From contig NZ_JAQFIF010000003.1 in assembly GCF_029504395.1 (NCBI RefSeq), positions 310,001 through 374,000 of the forward strand: DNA of 64,000 nt, written 5' to 3'. A program made the position numbers and the translations under genes. Shown here in pieces: positions 17,497-25,911 of this stretch. The notes beneath the pieces were generated by a model, which did not search any database, was not told where the DNA came from, and saw nothing but the letters and a program-made list of their open reading frames with translations. The first letter of the stretch is position 1, and every line of letters starts with the position of its first letter. The stretch is from Arthrobacter sp. ES3-54 (GTDB taxonomy: Bacteria; Actinomycetota; Actinomycetes; Actinomycetales; Micrococcaceae).

Positions 17497-17608
17497 GGCA
17501 CCAGCATGCCAGACGAGGGCGGAGCGCAACACGGTTTCGCGTCAAACCCGTTCCTATGACGAAAGAAAACCCGCCGATCGGCCCGGTCCCAAGCCAACCC
17601 TGCGGCGG

Positions 17609-17614
17609 TACTCT
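17609..17614 (+). promoter_or_regulatory. -10 box of the DUF4190 gene promoter
   Basis: TACTCT lies 31 bases before the ATG; a GAGGGG ribosome-binding site follows at 17632-17637, so this message has a short leader. Confidence 0.45.
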
Positions 17615-17644
17615 GGATCCAGAGACTTCTTGAGGGGACAAACC

Positions 17645-18319
17645 ATGACTGAACAGCCAAAACAAGGCAAAGACGAGACCCCGGAGGGTTACCAGCCGAC
17701 CCTGCGCCTCCCGGACCACCAACCGGACGTTCCGCCAGAGCAGGCACCGCCCGCCAGCCAGGACCAAGGACAATCGGCGACGCAGCAGTTCGCGCAGCCT
17801 GAGTCCCAGCAGCAGCCCTCGGGCCAGCGGCCAGACACGGGCCAGCAGCCCTACGTCGGCCAGCAGCGGCCCGGCCAGACGGCACCAGACCATGGCCAGT
17901 TCTCAAGCCCGTACCCTCCGATCTACGGCGAGAACGACCGGACGCCATACTCGTCGGGCCAGCCGGCCTACGGTCAGCCCGCGTCGCCTTATGGCCAACC
18001 GTCGCCGTACGCTCAGCCGGGCAACCCCAACGCCTACGGCCAGCCCGCGTACTACGGGGCGCCGGCGGCGCCCAAGAGCCTGAGCATCGCCAGCATGTGC
18101 TGCGGCATCGCCGCGCTGGTGGGATTCGGATTCTTCCTGCTCCCGCAGCTGGCCGCCGTCATCCTGGGACACCTGGCCCTGCGGCGCGAACCGGCCGGCC
18201 GGGGCATGGCGATCGCCGGCCTCGTGATGGGGTACGTGGGCATCGCCGTCACCATCCTGGTGCTGGTCATTTTCGGGCTGGTCATCGGCACCGCCCGCAA
18301 CAGCGGATACGGCGTCTAG
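17645..18319 (+). CDS. DUF4190 domain protein with Gln/Pro-rich head
   Basis: A 224-residue protein. The first 140 residues are Gln, Pro, Tyr, Gly and Ser-rich, with repeated YGQP and SGQP units, and are predicted disordered. The last 80 contain two hydrophobic segments (about 148-170 and 190-215) around GHLALRREPAGRGMAIAGLVMGY, typical of DUF4190. It is a small membrane protein with a long, probably cytoplasmic, tail; its function is not known, but such tails often mediate protein contacts at the envelope. GAGGGG precedes the ATG at a good distance. It overlaps the convergent kinase gene by 4 bp. Confidence 0.88.
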   Translation: MTEQPKQGKDETPEGYQPTLRLPDHQPDVPPEQAPPASQDQGQSATQQFAQPESQQQPSGQRPDTGQQPYVGQQRPGQTAPDHGQFSSPYPPIYGENDRTPYSSGQPAYGQPASPYGQPSPYAQPGNPNAYGQPAYYGAPAAPKSLSIASMCCGIAALVGFGFFLLPQLAAVILGHLALRREPAGRGMAIAGLVMGYVGIAVTILVLVIFGLVIGTARNSGYGV

Positions 18320-19212
18320 CCTTGCCCTGCGGCTGAGGGCTGCGCCGGCTCAGCGTGCCAGCGCGTCAGCGCAGCCACCAGCGGTCCGGCATTGGCCTCA
18401 AGCCAGGCACGCCGGCGGTGGATTTGGCCGCCCACGCCGTCCTGCCACATCCGGGCCCAGCCGCCGCCCAGAGCCGCGGCGTTGTGCCGCATCCGCTCGT
18501 AGCTGAGCGCGGCGGCGTCGATCCCGGCGCCGGGTACCCGGCGTCGTTCCTCTTCGGTCCAGCCGTAGGCGTCGGCGAAGATGCGCAGCCGGTGGAACGG
18601 GTCCTGGTGTTCCCAGCCCGGCCATGCGTCTGAGGGGTCGCGGAGCGGGACCCAGTGCATGGCGGTATTGAGCGAATCGTGGAATGCCGTGGCGGGTCCC
18701 GCGAGGTCGAAATCCACCAACCCCGCGGCCAGGCCGTCCCGGACCACGACGTTCTGCGGTGTGATGTCCAGATGGCAAATAAGCCCGGCGGCTTCGGTGG
18801 GGTTCGGCCTGACCGGCCGCGGCGGAAACGGGTGGGCCTGTGGCACGAAGCCCGTTGACGCGGTGTGCAGGCGCCGTACCAGGCGGCCCACGGAGACCAG
18901 CAGGTCCCCGGACTGTGCCCAGGCTTCGGGACAGGCCCCCGCGCATTGTCCCGGCACGAAGGTCAGGACATCCCGGCCCTGTGCGTCGCGGCCAAGGAAC
19001 CGCGGGGAGCCCTCAAAGCCGGCGTCGTCCAGCCAGTCGAGGTACTCGCCCACGGCGAAGGATTGCGGCTGGTGCGGGCGGCGGATGGTTCCGCCGACCC
19101 GCACCACACCGTCGGTGACATCGCCCGCCGGCATATGTTCGACGTCGGACGCCTCGCCGGGGGCGGGGGTGTAGACGCGCGAAGCAACCGGGACGCGATG
19201 TGCGGGATTCAT
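18316..19212 (-). CDS. Aminoglycoside phosphotransferase-fold kinase
   Basis: A 298-residue protein of the APH/choline kinase superfamily. CHLDITPQNVV near residue 145 is the catalytic loop (HxDxxxxN) and GLVDFDLAGP near residue 162 holds the metal-binding Asp. The N-terminal nucleotide-binding half is present but divergent. Family members phosphorylate antibiotics, choline, homoserine, sugars or macrolides; nothing here identifies an antibiotic substrate, so it should not be called a resistance gene. The peptide transporter gene upstream on this strand ends 4 bp before its ATG. Confidence 0.87.
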   Translation of the reverse strand: MNPAHRVPVASRVYTPAPGEASDVEHMPAGDVTDGVVRVGGTIRRPHQPQSFAVGEYLDWLDDAGFEGSPRFLGRDAQGRDVLTFVPGQCAGACPEAWAQSGDLLVSVGRLVRRLHTASTGFVPQAHPFPPRPVRPNPTEAAGLICHLDITPQNVVVRDGLAAGLVDFDLAGPATAFHDSLNTAMHWVPLRDPSDAWPGWEHQDPFHRLRIFADAYGWTEEERRRVPGAGIDAAALSYERMRHNAAALGGGWARMWQDGVGGQIHRRRAWLEANAGPLVAALTRWHAEPAQPSAAGQG

Positions 19213-19216
19213 CGGG

Positions 19217-20722
19217 TCAGCGTACGCCGCCCATGAGCTTCTTGATCGCCGGCGAGGCGACCGCCAGGCCCACAGCCAGCAGCATTGCGGTTCCGCCGAT
19301 GCCGATGAAGTAGGGCAACTCGTCCTGGGGGTTGTACAGGCCGGACAGGATGCCGGCCAGGGTAGTGCCCAGCGACACGGAGAGGAAGAACAGTGCCACC
19401 ATCTGGGTGTGGAAGGCCTTGGGCGCCAGCTTGGTGGTCACAGACAGGCCGATGGGGGAGAGGAACAGCTCTGCGAGAGTGAACAGAAGCAGGATTCCAA
19501 CCAGAGCCAGCAGTGGTGTCTTGCCGCCGCCGGCCAGCGGGATGAAGGCCAGGAAAGCAAGGCCCATCACGAAGAGGCCGATCGAGAACTTCAGGGCCGA
19601 ACCGGGCTGCTTGCGGCCGAGCCGGGTCCACAGGGCGGCCATGATGCCGGCAAAGATGATGATGAATACCGGGTTAATGGACTGGACCCAGGCGGCAGGC
19701 ATTTCCCAGCCGAAGAGATTCCGGTCCAGCTTCTCCTCGGAGTACACGGCGATGAACGTGAACTGCTGCTGGAACAGGGCCCAGAACGCGGCAGAGGCGA
19801 TGTACAGCGGGATAAACGCCGCCACCCGTCCGCGCTCGGTGGGGGTGACCTTCTTGCTGCTGAAGATCAGCGCGAAGTACAGCACCGACGCGCCGATTGC
19901 GGCGTAGGCCATGGACATGGCCAGGTTTTCGGCGTTCACGGTGCCGGTCACGAGCAGCGCAGCGATGATCACGGCGATGCCGGCGAAGACCAGACCGTAG
20001 CGGGTGCGCTGGGCGGCCGGGAGCGGGTTCGGTACCCGGTGTGCTTCTTCGGGCAGCTTCTTGCGGCCCAGCGAGTAAATGACCAGGCCAACGGCCATGC
20101 CGACGGCGGCGGCGCCGAAGCCCCAGTGGAAGCCCTGGCTTTCCTGCAGCCAGCCGGTGACCAGCGGGCCGATCAGCGCACCGGCGTTGATGCCCATGTA
20201 GAAGATGGAGAACCCGGCGTCGCGGCGTTCGTCTTTCTCGCCGTACAGGCTGCCCACGAGGGCGGTGGCATTGGCCTTCAGGCCGCCGGAGCCGACGCCC
20301 ACCAGCACGAGTCCGGCGATCAGGCCGGGTACGCCGGGCACGAGTGCCAGCGCGATGTGGCCGGCCATGATCAGGACGGCCGCGCCGAACAGCACCCGCT
20401 CGGACCCGAAGAGCCGGTCCGCGAGCCAGGCGCCGAGGATTGTGGAGAGGTAGACGCCGCCACCGTAGGCGCCGACGAGGCCGGCCGCCAAGGCCTGGGG
20501 AATCTCAAGGCCACCCTGGGCGGCCGTGAAGTACATGTAGTAGAGGAGGATCCCCTGCATTCCGTAGAAGGAGAAGCGCTCCCACATCTCTACGGAGAAA
20601 AGGCTGGCCAGCATCTTTGGGTGGCCAAAAAACGAGGTGTCGCCCGGCGTTTTAGTGGGGGGACGTAACGAGGGATCGCCCGGCGTTATAGCGGGGGGAT
20701 TGGATAAATGAGTTGTGCTCAT
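19217..20722 (-). CDS. POT-family peptide:proton symporter
   Basis: A 501-residue MFS transporter of the PTR/POT (DtpT-like) family with about 14 membrane segments. The ExxERFxYY motif appears as EMWERFSFYGMQG near residue 45; the conserved GxGGLKAN motif and the FYMGINAGAL and GWLQES stretches follow. It imports di- and tripeptides with protons. The cytoplasmic N-terminal tail carries an imperfect duplication (two TPGDxS units). A possible operator lies just upstream of the ATG. The kinase gene follows 4 bp after its stop, so the two may be co-transcribed. Confidence 0.93.
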   Translation of the reverse strand: MSTTHLSNPPAITPGDPSLRPPTKTPGDTSFFGHPKMLASLFSVEMWERFSFYGMQGILLYYMYFTAAQGGLEIPQALAAGLVGAYGGGVYLSTILGAWLADRLFGSERVLFGAAVLIMAGHIALALVPGVPGLIAGLVLVGVGSGGLKANATALVGSLYGEKDERRDAGFSIFYMGINAGALIGPLVTGWLQESQGFHWGFGAAAVGMAVGLVIYSLGRKKLPEEAHRVPNPLPAAQRTRYGLVFAGIAVIIAALLVTGTVNAENLAMSMAYAAIGASVLYFALIFSSKKVTPTERGRVAAFIPLYIASAAFWALFQQQFTFIAVYSEEKLDRNLFGWEMPAAWVQSINPVFIIIFAGIMAALWTRLGRKQPGSALKFSIGLFVMGLAFLAFIPLAGGGKTPLLALVGILLLFTLAELFLSPIGLSVTTKLAPKAFHTQMVALFFLSVSLGTTLAGILSGLYNPQDELPYFIGIGGTAMLLAVGLAVASPAIKKLMGGVR

Positions 20723-20732
20723 TTACTTAATG

Positions 20733-20759
20733 GTGACATTGTGACGCGCGATTGTCACA
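20733..20759 (-). promoter_or_regulatory. Possible operator: clustered GTGAC/GTCAC elements
   Basis: Ten bases upstream of the peptide-transporter ATG, three GTGAC elements (two direct, one inverted) are spaced within 27 bases. Read on the minus strand the outer part is TGTGAC-N8-GTCACA. The symmetry suggests a dimeric regulator, with a GntR- or CRP-like look but not the CRP N6 spacing. Confidence 0.38.
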
Positions 20760-20848
20760 TTCGAGCACGCCCGAGGCAAGCACCCGGGCCGTGTTTTGCC
20801 TCTCTTTCGGCGGATTCCGCGGGGCGTTCCGGGCTGGGCGGCCGTGTC

Positions 20849-21994
20849 CTAGGCGGGCTCGCCGGCGGGCTCCTGGGCGGTCTCGCCGGCGTCGAACATG
20901 ATGATCTGCCGGATGGCGTGGCCGTCTGCCAGCTGGTCCATGGCCCGGTTGATGTCGGCCAGGGCGATGCGGTCCGAGATCAGCTCCTCGACGGGCAGTT
21001 TCCCGTCCCGCCACAGCTGGGCGTATTTCGGGATGTCCCGCGCCGGAACGGCGGAGCCAAGGTAGCTGCCCACGATCGTCCTGGCCTCGGCGGTGACGGT
21101 GAGCGGCGCCAGCTGGGCGCGGGCCTCGGGGGAGGGCAGCCCGGCGGTGACGGTGGTGCCGCCTGGGGAGGTGGCTGCGAACGCGGTTTCGAAGGCTCGC
21201 GGATTCCCGGCGCATTCGATCACGAACCTGGCCTTGACTCCGGCGTCGAGGACCTGCTGCGGGGTGTATGTTTCGTGCGCGCCGAGGCGGCGGGCGTGTT
21301 CGAGTTTCTGTTCCAGCGTGTCCACGGCGATGATCCGCGAGATTCCTTGCGAGACGGCTGTGATGAGCGCCGCCATTCCCACCCCGCCGAGGCCGACGAT
21401 CATGATGCTGTCCTGCGGGCGGGGCCGGGCCGCGTTGAGCACCGCGCCGCCGCCGGTCAGCACGGCGCAGCCCAGGACCGCCGCAATGTCCGCGGGGATG
21501 TCGTCGTCCACCGGCACCGCGGAAGCGCGGTCCACCACGGCGTGGGTGGCGAAGCCTGAGACCCCCAGATGGTGGTGGACGGGCTCGCCGTCGCGGCTCA
21601 GGTGCCTGGATCCGTGCAGCAGGGTTCCGTCGTTGTTGCTCTGCGAGCCGGCCGTGCAGGGCAGCCGGCCGTCCTCGGCGCAGTTCGCGCAGCTCTCGCA
21701 CCGGGGCAGGAAGGACATGACCACGCGCTGTCCGGGCTGCAGGTCCGTGACGCCTGAACCGACAGTCACGATGCGGCCCGCGGCTTCGTGGCCCAGCAGC
21801 ATGGGGACTGGCCGGACCCGGTTGCCGTCGACGACGCTCAGGTCCGAGTGGCAGATCCCGGCGGCCTCCATCCGGACGAGGATCTCGGTGGGGCCCGGAG
21901 CCGTGAGTTCCAGCTCGGAGATGCTGATGGGCCTGGATTCCGCGAAGGGGCGCGGGCGGCCGATTTCCTCAAGTACTGCACCGGTGATCTTCAA
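20849..21994 (-). CDS. Zinc-dependent alcohol dehydrogenase (class III/AdhC-like)
   Basis: A 381-residue medium-chain dehydrogenase. AGICHSDLSV near residue 48 and LLGHEAAG near residue 68 provide catalytic zinc ligands; the structural zinc lobe CESCANCAEDGRLPC follows near residue 95, and GLGGVGMAA near residue 200 is the NAD-binding loop. It oxidises alcohols or reduces aldehydes with NAD(P)(H). The likely start is the TTG at 21994, preceded by AGAGGA five bases upstream; the frame is open further into a repeat region without a better start. The repeat cluster separates it from the amidase gene upstream on the same strand. Confidence 0.92.
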   Translation of the reverse strand: MKITGAVLEEIGRPRPFAESRPISISELELTAPGPTEILVRMEAAGICHSDLSVVDGNRVRPVPMLLGHEAAGRIVTVGSGVTDLQPGQRVVMSFLPRCESCANCAEDGRLPCTAGSQSNNDGTLLHGSRHLSRDGEPVHHHLGVSGFATHAVVDRASAVPVDDDIPADIAAVLGCAVLTGGGAVLNAARPRPQDSIMIVGLGGVGMAALITAVSQGISRIIAVDTLEQKLEHARRLGAHETYTPQQVLDAGVKARFVIECAGNPRAFETAFAATSPGGTTVTAGLPSPEARAQLAPLTVTAEARTIVGSYLGSAVPARDIPKYAQLWRDGKLPVEELISDRIALADINRAMDQLADGHAIRQIIMFDAGETAQEPAGEPA

Positions 21995-22107
21995 TGATCC
22001 TCTTTTCGCGACCTGGTCGGGTTTGAGTGAACGATAGCCGCCGACGCAGCCAGCGTCCATTTGGGACTGCCCGACGGCGGCCGCGCTGACGCTGCGCGGA
22101 GGGGCCG

Positions 22108-22456
22108 GGTCGGCTGGTCTTTTTGGCCCAAACCGGGGGACATGCTCATTCTTGGCGCCCGCGGGTGGACACGATGGCATTGTGTCCAGCGGTCGCGGCC
22201 TGGGGTGGGCATGTCCCGGCGAGCACTGGACATGTCCCGGGTGCGGAGTGAGAAATGGGCATGTCCTCGGCGGCGCAGGATGGGCATGTCCCGTACCGGT
22301 TGGTTTTCTCGGCCCAGCCCGGGGGACATGCTCATTCTTGGCGCCCGCGGGTGGACAGGATGGCATTGTGTCCAGCGGTCGCGGCATGGGGTGGGCATGT
22401 CCCGGCGAGCACTGGACATGTCCCGGGTGCGGAGTGAGAAATGGGCATGTCCCCGG
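22108..22456. repeat. Tandem repeat of 186-bp period, rich in GGRCATGYCC motifs
   Basis: Two blocks, 22135-22270 and 22321-22456, are 136 bp long and differ at only three positions. The spacer in front of the second block resembles the sequence in front of the first (GGTTGGTTTTCTCGGCCCA against GGCTGGTCTTTTTGGCCCA), so the true period is 186 bp. Nine copies of a GGRCATGYCC-like near-palindrome occur, two of them (22228-22237 and 22414-22423) perfect GGACATGTCC. Each block also holds a GGACAC...GTGTCC inverted pair. It fills the gap between the alcohol dehydrogenase and amidase genes; no gene is seen in 21995-22475. Confidence 0.92.
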
Positions 22457-22475
22457 TTGAGCGGCGGATCCTTGG

Positions 22476-23951
22476 CTAGAACCCCAGCTGGGCGGCCACC
22501 TGCAGCAGCAGCCCCTCGGAGCCCATTGGCCCGATCAGCTGGATGCCCATCGGCAGGCCGGAGGCGGGGGCGCCACCGGCCCAATGCACCGGGATACTGA
22601 TTGCCGGCAGCCCGCAGACGTTCACCATGGACGACCACGGCGCATACTCGCACTGTTTGCGGTAGTCGTCGTCGGCGTCGCCCGCCCATTCTGTGGCCGG
22701 CCAATAGCCCCCGCCGTGGGTCGCGCCCGTGAACCAGCCCAGCGGGCGGGGCGTTTGCGCCAGGGCCGGCGTCAGTATGAGGTCCCATTGGGCGTACTGG
22801 GCGATCGTGTCCTGCTGGAACTGCCGGAGGAACCCGACGGATTCGTTCAGTTTGGCTGCGCTGCGCTGCTGCGCTCGCTTGCGGAAAGTCCTGGTGAGCG
22901 GGGTGAGGAGCGCCTCGCGCTGGGGTGAGATTCGGGCGCTGCCAATCCCGGCGGTCCAGGCTGTGGTGAAGGCGTCCGGGTAGCGGTTGTCGTAGCGAAT
23001 CGCGGCCGCCGAGGTCTGGTGGCCCACCGCCTCCAGCCGGGCGACGCCGTCGGTCAGAGCGTCGAGCGCCTCCCGGTCCGGGATGACCGGGAAAGTCGAT
23101 TGCCAGGGGCTGTCGAGGCTTATCCCGATCCGCAGCCGGCCCGGCTCCCTGGCGGTTAGTTCGAGATAGCTGGCGTGCGCCCGGCCAGTCGCGGCCCGCC
23201 CGTCCGCACTTTGTTGGCACGGACCTTGCGGGGCCGCGCCGGGCATCAGGGCATCGAGCAGCAGGGCGGCATCGGCGGCGGAGCGGGCGAGCGGTCCGGC
23301 AACCACGAGCCGGGCGGGATCGCCGGTGCTTTCCCCGGCCGGCACGAGGCCACGTCCGGGCTTCAGCCCCACCAGCCCGCACGCCGCTGCCGGGATGCGC
23401 ACGGAACCGCCGCCGTCGGACCCGGGGGCGAACGGCAACATCCCCGCCGCCACGGCGGCAGCGCTGCCGCCGGAGGAGCCGCCCGAACTGCGGCTGAGTG
23501 CATGCGGATTTCGCGACGGCGGCGCGATCCGATTCTCGCTGTAGGCCGTCAGACCGAACTCCGGGACCTGTGTCTTGCCCAGCGAGATGACCCCGGCAGT
23601 CTTGAGCGCGACGGGGAGCGCGCCGTCGGCCAGCGCCGGTTTGCGTTCCAGGGCGGCACTTCCATGCGTGGTGACGACCCCTGCCACATCCGTCAGGTCC
23701 TTGAAGGCGACCGGTATTCCATGCAGCGCGGGCAAAGCGCCGCCGTTCCGGCCCCGGAGGGCGTGGAGCTGGTCCGCGGCCGCGGCGTCCTTCCGCGCCT
23801 GTTCCGCGGTGACCGTGATGAAGGCCCCGAGGTGCGGATTTTGGGCTTCGATGCGGTCCAGGAAGTGATCGGTGGCCTGCCTGGCGGACAGCTCTCCGGA
23901 CCTGAGCGCATAGCGGAGCTGGACTGCGGAGAGTTCGTGGATCTCAGCCAA
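22476..23951 (-). CDS. Amidase signature family enzyme
   Basis: A protein of about 491 residues of the GatA/amidase-signature family. The Ser-cisSer-Lys triad is visible: Lys in GIPVAFKDLTDVAG, and the serines in SRSSGGSSGGSAAAVAAG and GSDGGGSVRIPA. It hydrolyses an amide bond in a small molecule; the substrate is unknown and no GatB/GatC partner is nearby. Start is uncertain: the TTG at 23951 begins MAEIHELSAVQ, the normal family N terminus, but has a weak ribosome-binding site; the ATG at 24041 would add 30 residues encoded largely within a repeat copy. The gene is bracketed by same-orientation copies of one repeat family. Confidence 0.88.
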   Translation of the reverse strand: MAEIHELSAVQLRYALRSGELSARQATDHFLDRIEAQNPHLGAFITVTAEQARKDAAAADQLHALRGRNGGALPALHGIPVAFKDLTDVAGVVTTHGSAALERKPALADGALPVALKTAGVISLGKTQVPEFGLTAYSENRIAPPSRNPHALSRSSGGSSGGSAAAVAAGMLPFAPGSDGGGSVRIPAAACGLVGLKPGRGLVPAGESTGDPARLVVAGPLARSAADAALLLDALMPGAAPQGPCQQSADGRAATGRAHASYLELTAREPGRLRIGISLDSPWQSTFPVIPDREALDALTDGVARLEAVGHQTSAAAIRYDNRYPDAFTTAWTAGIGSARISPQREALLTPLTRTFRKRAQQRSAAKLNESVGFLRQFQQDTIAQYAQWDLILTPALAQTPRPLGWFTGATHGGGYWPATEWAGDADDDYRKQCEYAPWSSMVNVCGLPAISIPVHWAGGAPASGLPMGIQLIGPMGSEGLLLQVAAQLGF

Positions 23952-23992
23952 GGAGGCGGGGTTCCAGCCGTTCCCCGGGCTGCGGGATCCCC

Positions 23993-24080
23993 GGGGGACA
24001 TGCCCATTGTTGGGTGCCGCGGAAGGACACAATGGCATCATGCCCAGCGCTCGCGGCCGGGGGAGGGCATGCCCCGTGGC
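23993..24080. repeat. Third, diverged copy of the GGRCATGYCC repeat, upstream of the amidase
   Basis: It aligns from GGGGGACATG through GGACACAATGGCAT and CGCGGCC to GGGCATGCCCC with the 22135 and 22321 blocks, in the same orientation, at roughly 80 percent identity by eye. It lies just before the amidase coding region and contains the alternative amidase ATG. Confidence 0.78.
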
Positions 24081-24203
24081 GGGGGCCGCGGACGGACCGC
24101 ACCGCGGGGTGTTCGGCGGGGTGTTCGGCAGCCATGAGGCCTCCTTTGGGTCCCCAGAAGCGTAACCTGCCGCCCGCGTGGGCGTGCCGGAAGCGGCGGG
24201 GGA

Positions 24204-24209
24204 TACGCT
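24204..24209 (+). promoter_or_regulatory. -10 box of the rhodanese-pheA promoter
   Basis: TACGCT lies 35 bases before the rhodanese ATG. The leader then carries AAAGGGTG as the ribosome-binding site, so this is a leadered message, probably also covering pheA. Confidence 0.45.
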
Positions 24210-24244
24210 GGGATCGGAGCTTGAATTCTGCGGAAAGGGTGAAC

Positions 24245-24571
24245 ATGAGCGACTTCCAGACCGTTAGCGTGTCTGGCATCCCCGATGGTGCCAAGATCGT
24301 GGACGTCCGCGAGGACTATGAATGGGTTGCGGGCCACGCCGAGGGCGCCCTGCACATACCCATGGACCAGCTGCCGGCCCGGATCGAGGAGCTTGACCCG
24401 GACGAGGATCTCTATGTCATTTGCCGCACCGGCGGCCGCTCCTTCCGTGCCACGCAGTGGCTCGTCGGAATGGGATATTCCGCGGTGAATGTGGCCGGCG
24501 GCATGGACCAGTGGGTCGAGACCGGCATGCCGCTGGTCTCCGACAACGGCCTCAAACCGGTCGTTTTGTAG
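24245..24571 (+). CDS. Single-domain rhodanese-like protein
   Basis: A 108-residue rhodanese homology domain. DVREDYEWVAGHAEGALHIP is the N-terminal half and VICRTGGRSFRA near residue 60 is the active-site loop with the sulfur-accepting Cys. Such proteins transfer sulfane sulfur to thiols or cyanide. AAAGGG is placed correctly before the ATG. pheA follows after 18 bp with its own GAAGGAAG site, so the two are co-transcribed, though there is no evident biochemical link. Confidence 0.93.
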   Translation: MSDFQTVSVSGIPDGAKIVDVREDYEWVAGHAEGALHIPMDQLPARIEELDPDEDLYVICRTGGRSFRATQWLVGMGYSAVNVAGGMDQWVETGMPLVSDNGLKPVVL

Positions 24572-24589
24572 CTGAAGAAGGAAGAACCG

Positions 24590-25573
24590 ATGCCCGCACC
24601 AACCGTCACCTACACATTCCTCGGACCCGAGGGCACCTTCACAGAGGCTGCCCTGATGCAGGTCCCGGACGCGGCGGAGGCCATCCGCATCCCGTCCTCG
24701 AATGTGAACACGGCGCTGGACAAGGTGCGGGACGGTTCCGCCAATGCGGCCATGGTGCCGATCGAAAACTCGGTGGAGGGCGGCGTCACGGCCACTCTCG
24801 ACGCCATCGCCACCGGCCAGGAACTCCGGATCCTCCGGGAGGCCCTGGTGCCCATCAGCTTCGTCCTTGTGACCAGGCCCGGCGTGGCCATCGGGGACAT
24901 CCGGCGCGTCTCCACCCACGGCCATGCCTGGGCCCAGTGCAGGCTCTGGGTGGATGCCAACATTCCCAATGTGGAATATATCCCCGGGTCATCCACAGCC
25001 GCTGCCGCCATGGGTCTTTTGGACGGCGACAGCGCCCACTACGACGCCGCGATCTGCGCCCCGATAGTGGCCGCGGAGCAGCCCGGCCTGAAGGTGCTTG
25101 CCGAAAACATCGGTGACAACCCCGGCGCGGTCACCCGGTTCGTGCTCGTGGGCCGTCCGGGCGAACTGCCGGCCCCCACCGGCGCGGACAAGACCACCGT
25201 GGTGGTGCCGCTGCCCGAGGACCGTCCGGGTGCGCTGATGGAGATCCTGGACCAGTTCGCCACCCGCGGCGTGAACCTGAGCCGGATCGAATCCCGGCCG
25301 ACCGGGCAGTACCTGGGCCATTACTTTTTCAGCATTGATGCCGACGGCCACGTGGCCGACGCCCGGGTGGCCGACGCGCTCGCGGGTCTGCACCGGATCA
25401 GCCCGGCCACCCGCTTTCTCGGTTCCTATCAGCGTGCCGACGGCCACCGGACCAAAGTTGCGCCGCATACCTCGGACCAGGCATTCCGCGCCGCACATGC
25501 TTGGGTGAAAGACATACTGGGCGGCGCATCTGCTGAGGCGAAATATACCCCAGGGGCTTCGCCCACAGCGTAG
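24590..25573 (+). CDS. pheA: Prephenate dehydratase
   Basis: A 327-residue enzyme that converts prephenate to phenylpyruvate in phenylalanine synthesis. The catalytic domain (about residues 5-185) shows FLGPEGTFTEAA, MVPIENSVEGGV and the GAVTRF motif with the catalytic Thr. A C-terminal ACT domain (about 200-280) with GALMEIL and IESRP is the phenylalanine-binding feedback site. It has no chorismate mutase domain, as usual in actinobacteria. The last 40 residues form an uncommon basic/Ala tail. The rhodanese gene lies 18 bp upstream. Confidence 0.96.
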   Translation: MPAPTVTYTFLGPEGTFTEAALMQVPDAAEAIRIPSSNVNTALDKVRDGSANAAMVPIENSVEGGVTATLDAIATGQELRILREALVPISFVLVTRPGVAIGDIRRVSTHGHAWAQCRLWVDANIPNVEYIPGSSTAAAAMGLLDGDSAHYDAAICAPIVAAEQPGLKVLAENIGDNPGAVTRFVLVGRPGELPAPTGADKTTVVVPLPEDRPGALMEILDQFATRGVNLSRIESRPTGQYLGHYFFSIDADGHVADARVADALAGLHRISPATRFLGSYQRADGHRTKVAPHTSDQAFRAAHAWVKDILGGASAEAKYTPGASPTA

Positions 25574-25666
25574 GCAAATGCCATATGGCGCACTTCCACC
25601 CCCTCCGAACTGTGCGTATGCTTACCTGATCCACATTGGGGTAGTCCCCTACGGGAGGAGCGGGTC

Positions 25667-25888
25667 ATGTCAGGCACCAGCACAGAAAATGACGGCCAGG
25701 GAATGATTGTCAATCCCAAGCCGACTGCTGAGAACCAGGACTGGGACGGCGACGACGCCGACCGCGCGGACCGCCTGCGCTTCGAAGAGGAGCAGGCAAT
25801 GATCCGGGAGCAGTCCGAAGCCCGGGCCGCCAAGGCTGCAGCAGAGGCGAAAAAGGCGGCAGAGGCGAAGAAGGCCGCCAGCGCCTAG
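25667..25888 (+). CDS. Small charged hypothetical protein (73 aa)
   Basis: A 73-residue, highly charged protein. GGGAGGAGC lies just before the ATG at a good distance. The first half is polar and acidic (GDDADRADRLRFEEEQ), and the second is an Ala/Lys/Glu helix with AEAKKAAEAKKAA, which should form one long amphipathic or charged helix. No family is recognised. It is transcribed convergently with the lipid kinase gene (23 bp gap). Confidence 0.7.
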   Translation: MSGTSTENDGQGMIVNPKPTAENQDWDGDDADRADRLRFEEEQAMIREQSEARAAKAAAEAKKAAEAKKAASA

Positions 25889-25911
25889 TCCTCGCTCCGG
25901 CCGCCGCCGGC

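Noticed and set aside
18316..19212. Aminoglycoside resistance gene.
   Set aside because: The fold matches, but the superfamily is broad and nothing in sequence or context points to an antibiotic.
22135..22456. CRISPR-like array.
   Set aside because: Only two long copies with a period of 186 bp and no uniform 25-40 bp repeats with unique spacers; no cas genes.
22061..22600. Open frames through the repeat region.
   Set aside because: They translate the repeat itself (with recurring DMSR or GHAH strings) and run into the amidase antisense; there is no ribosome-binding site.
23952..24041. N-terminal 30-residue extension of the amidase from the ATG at 24041.
   Set aside because: The added codons lie mostly in a repeat copy, the residues are not amidase-like and no ribosome-binding site is present; kept as an alternative only.
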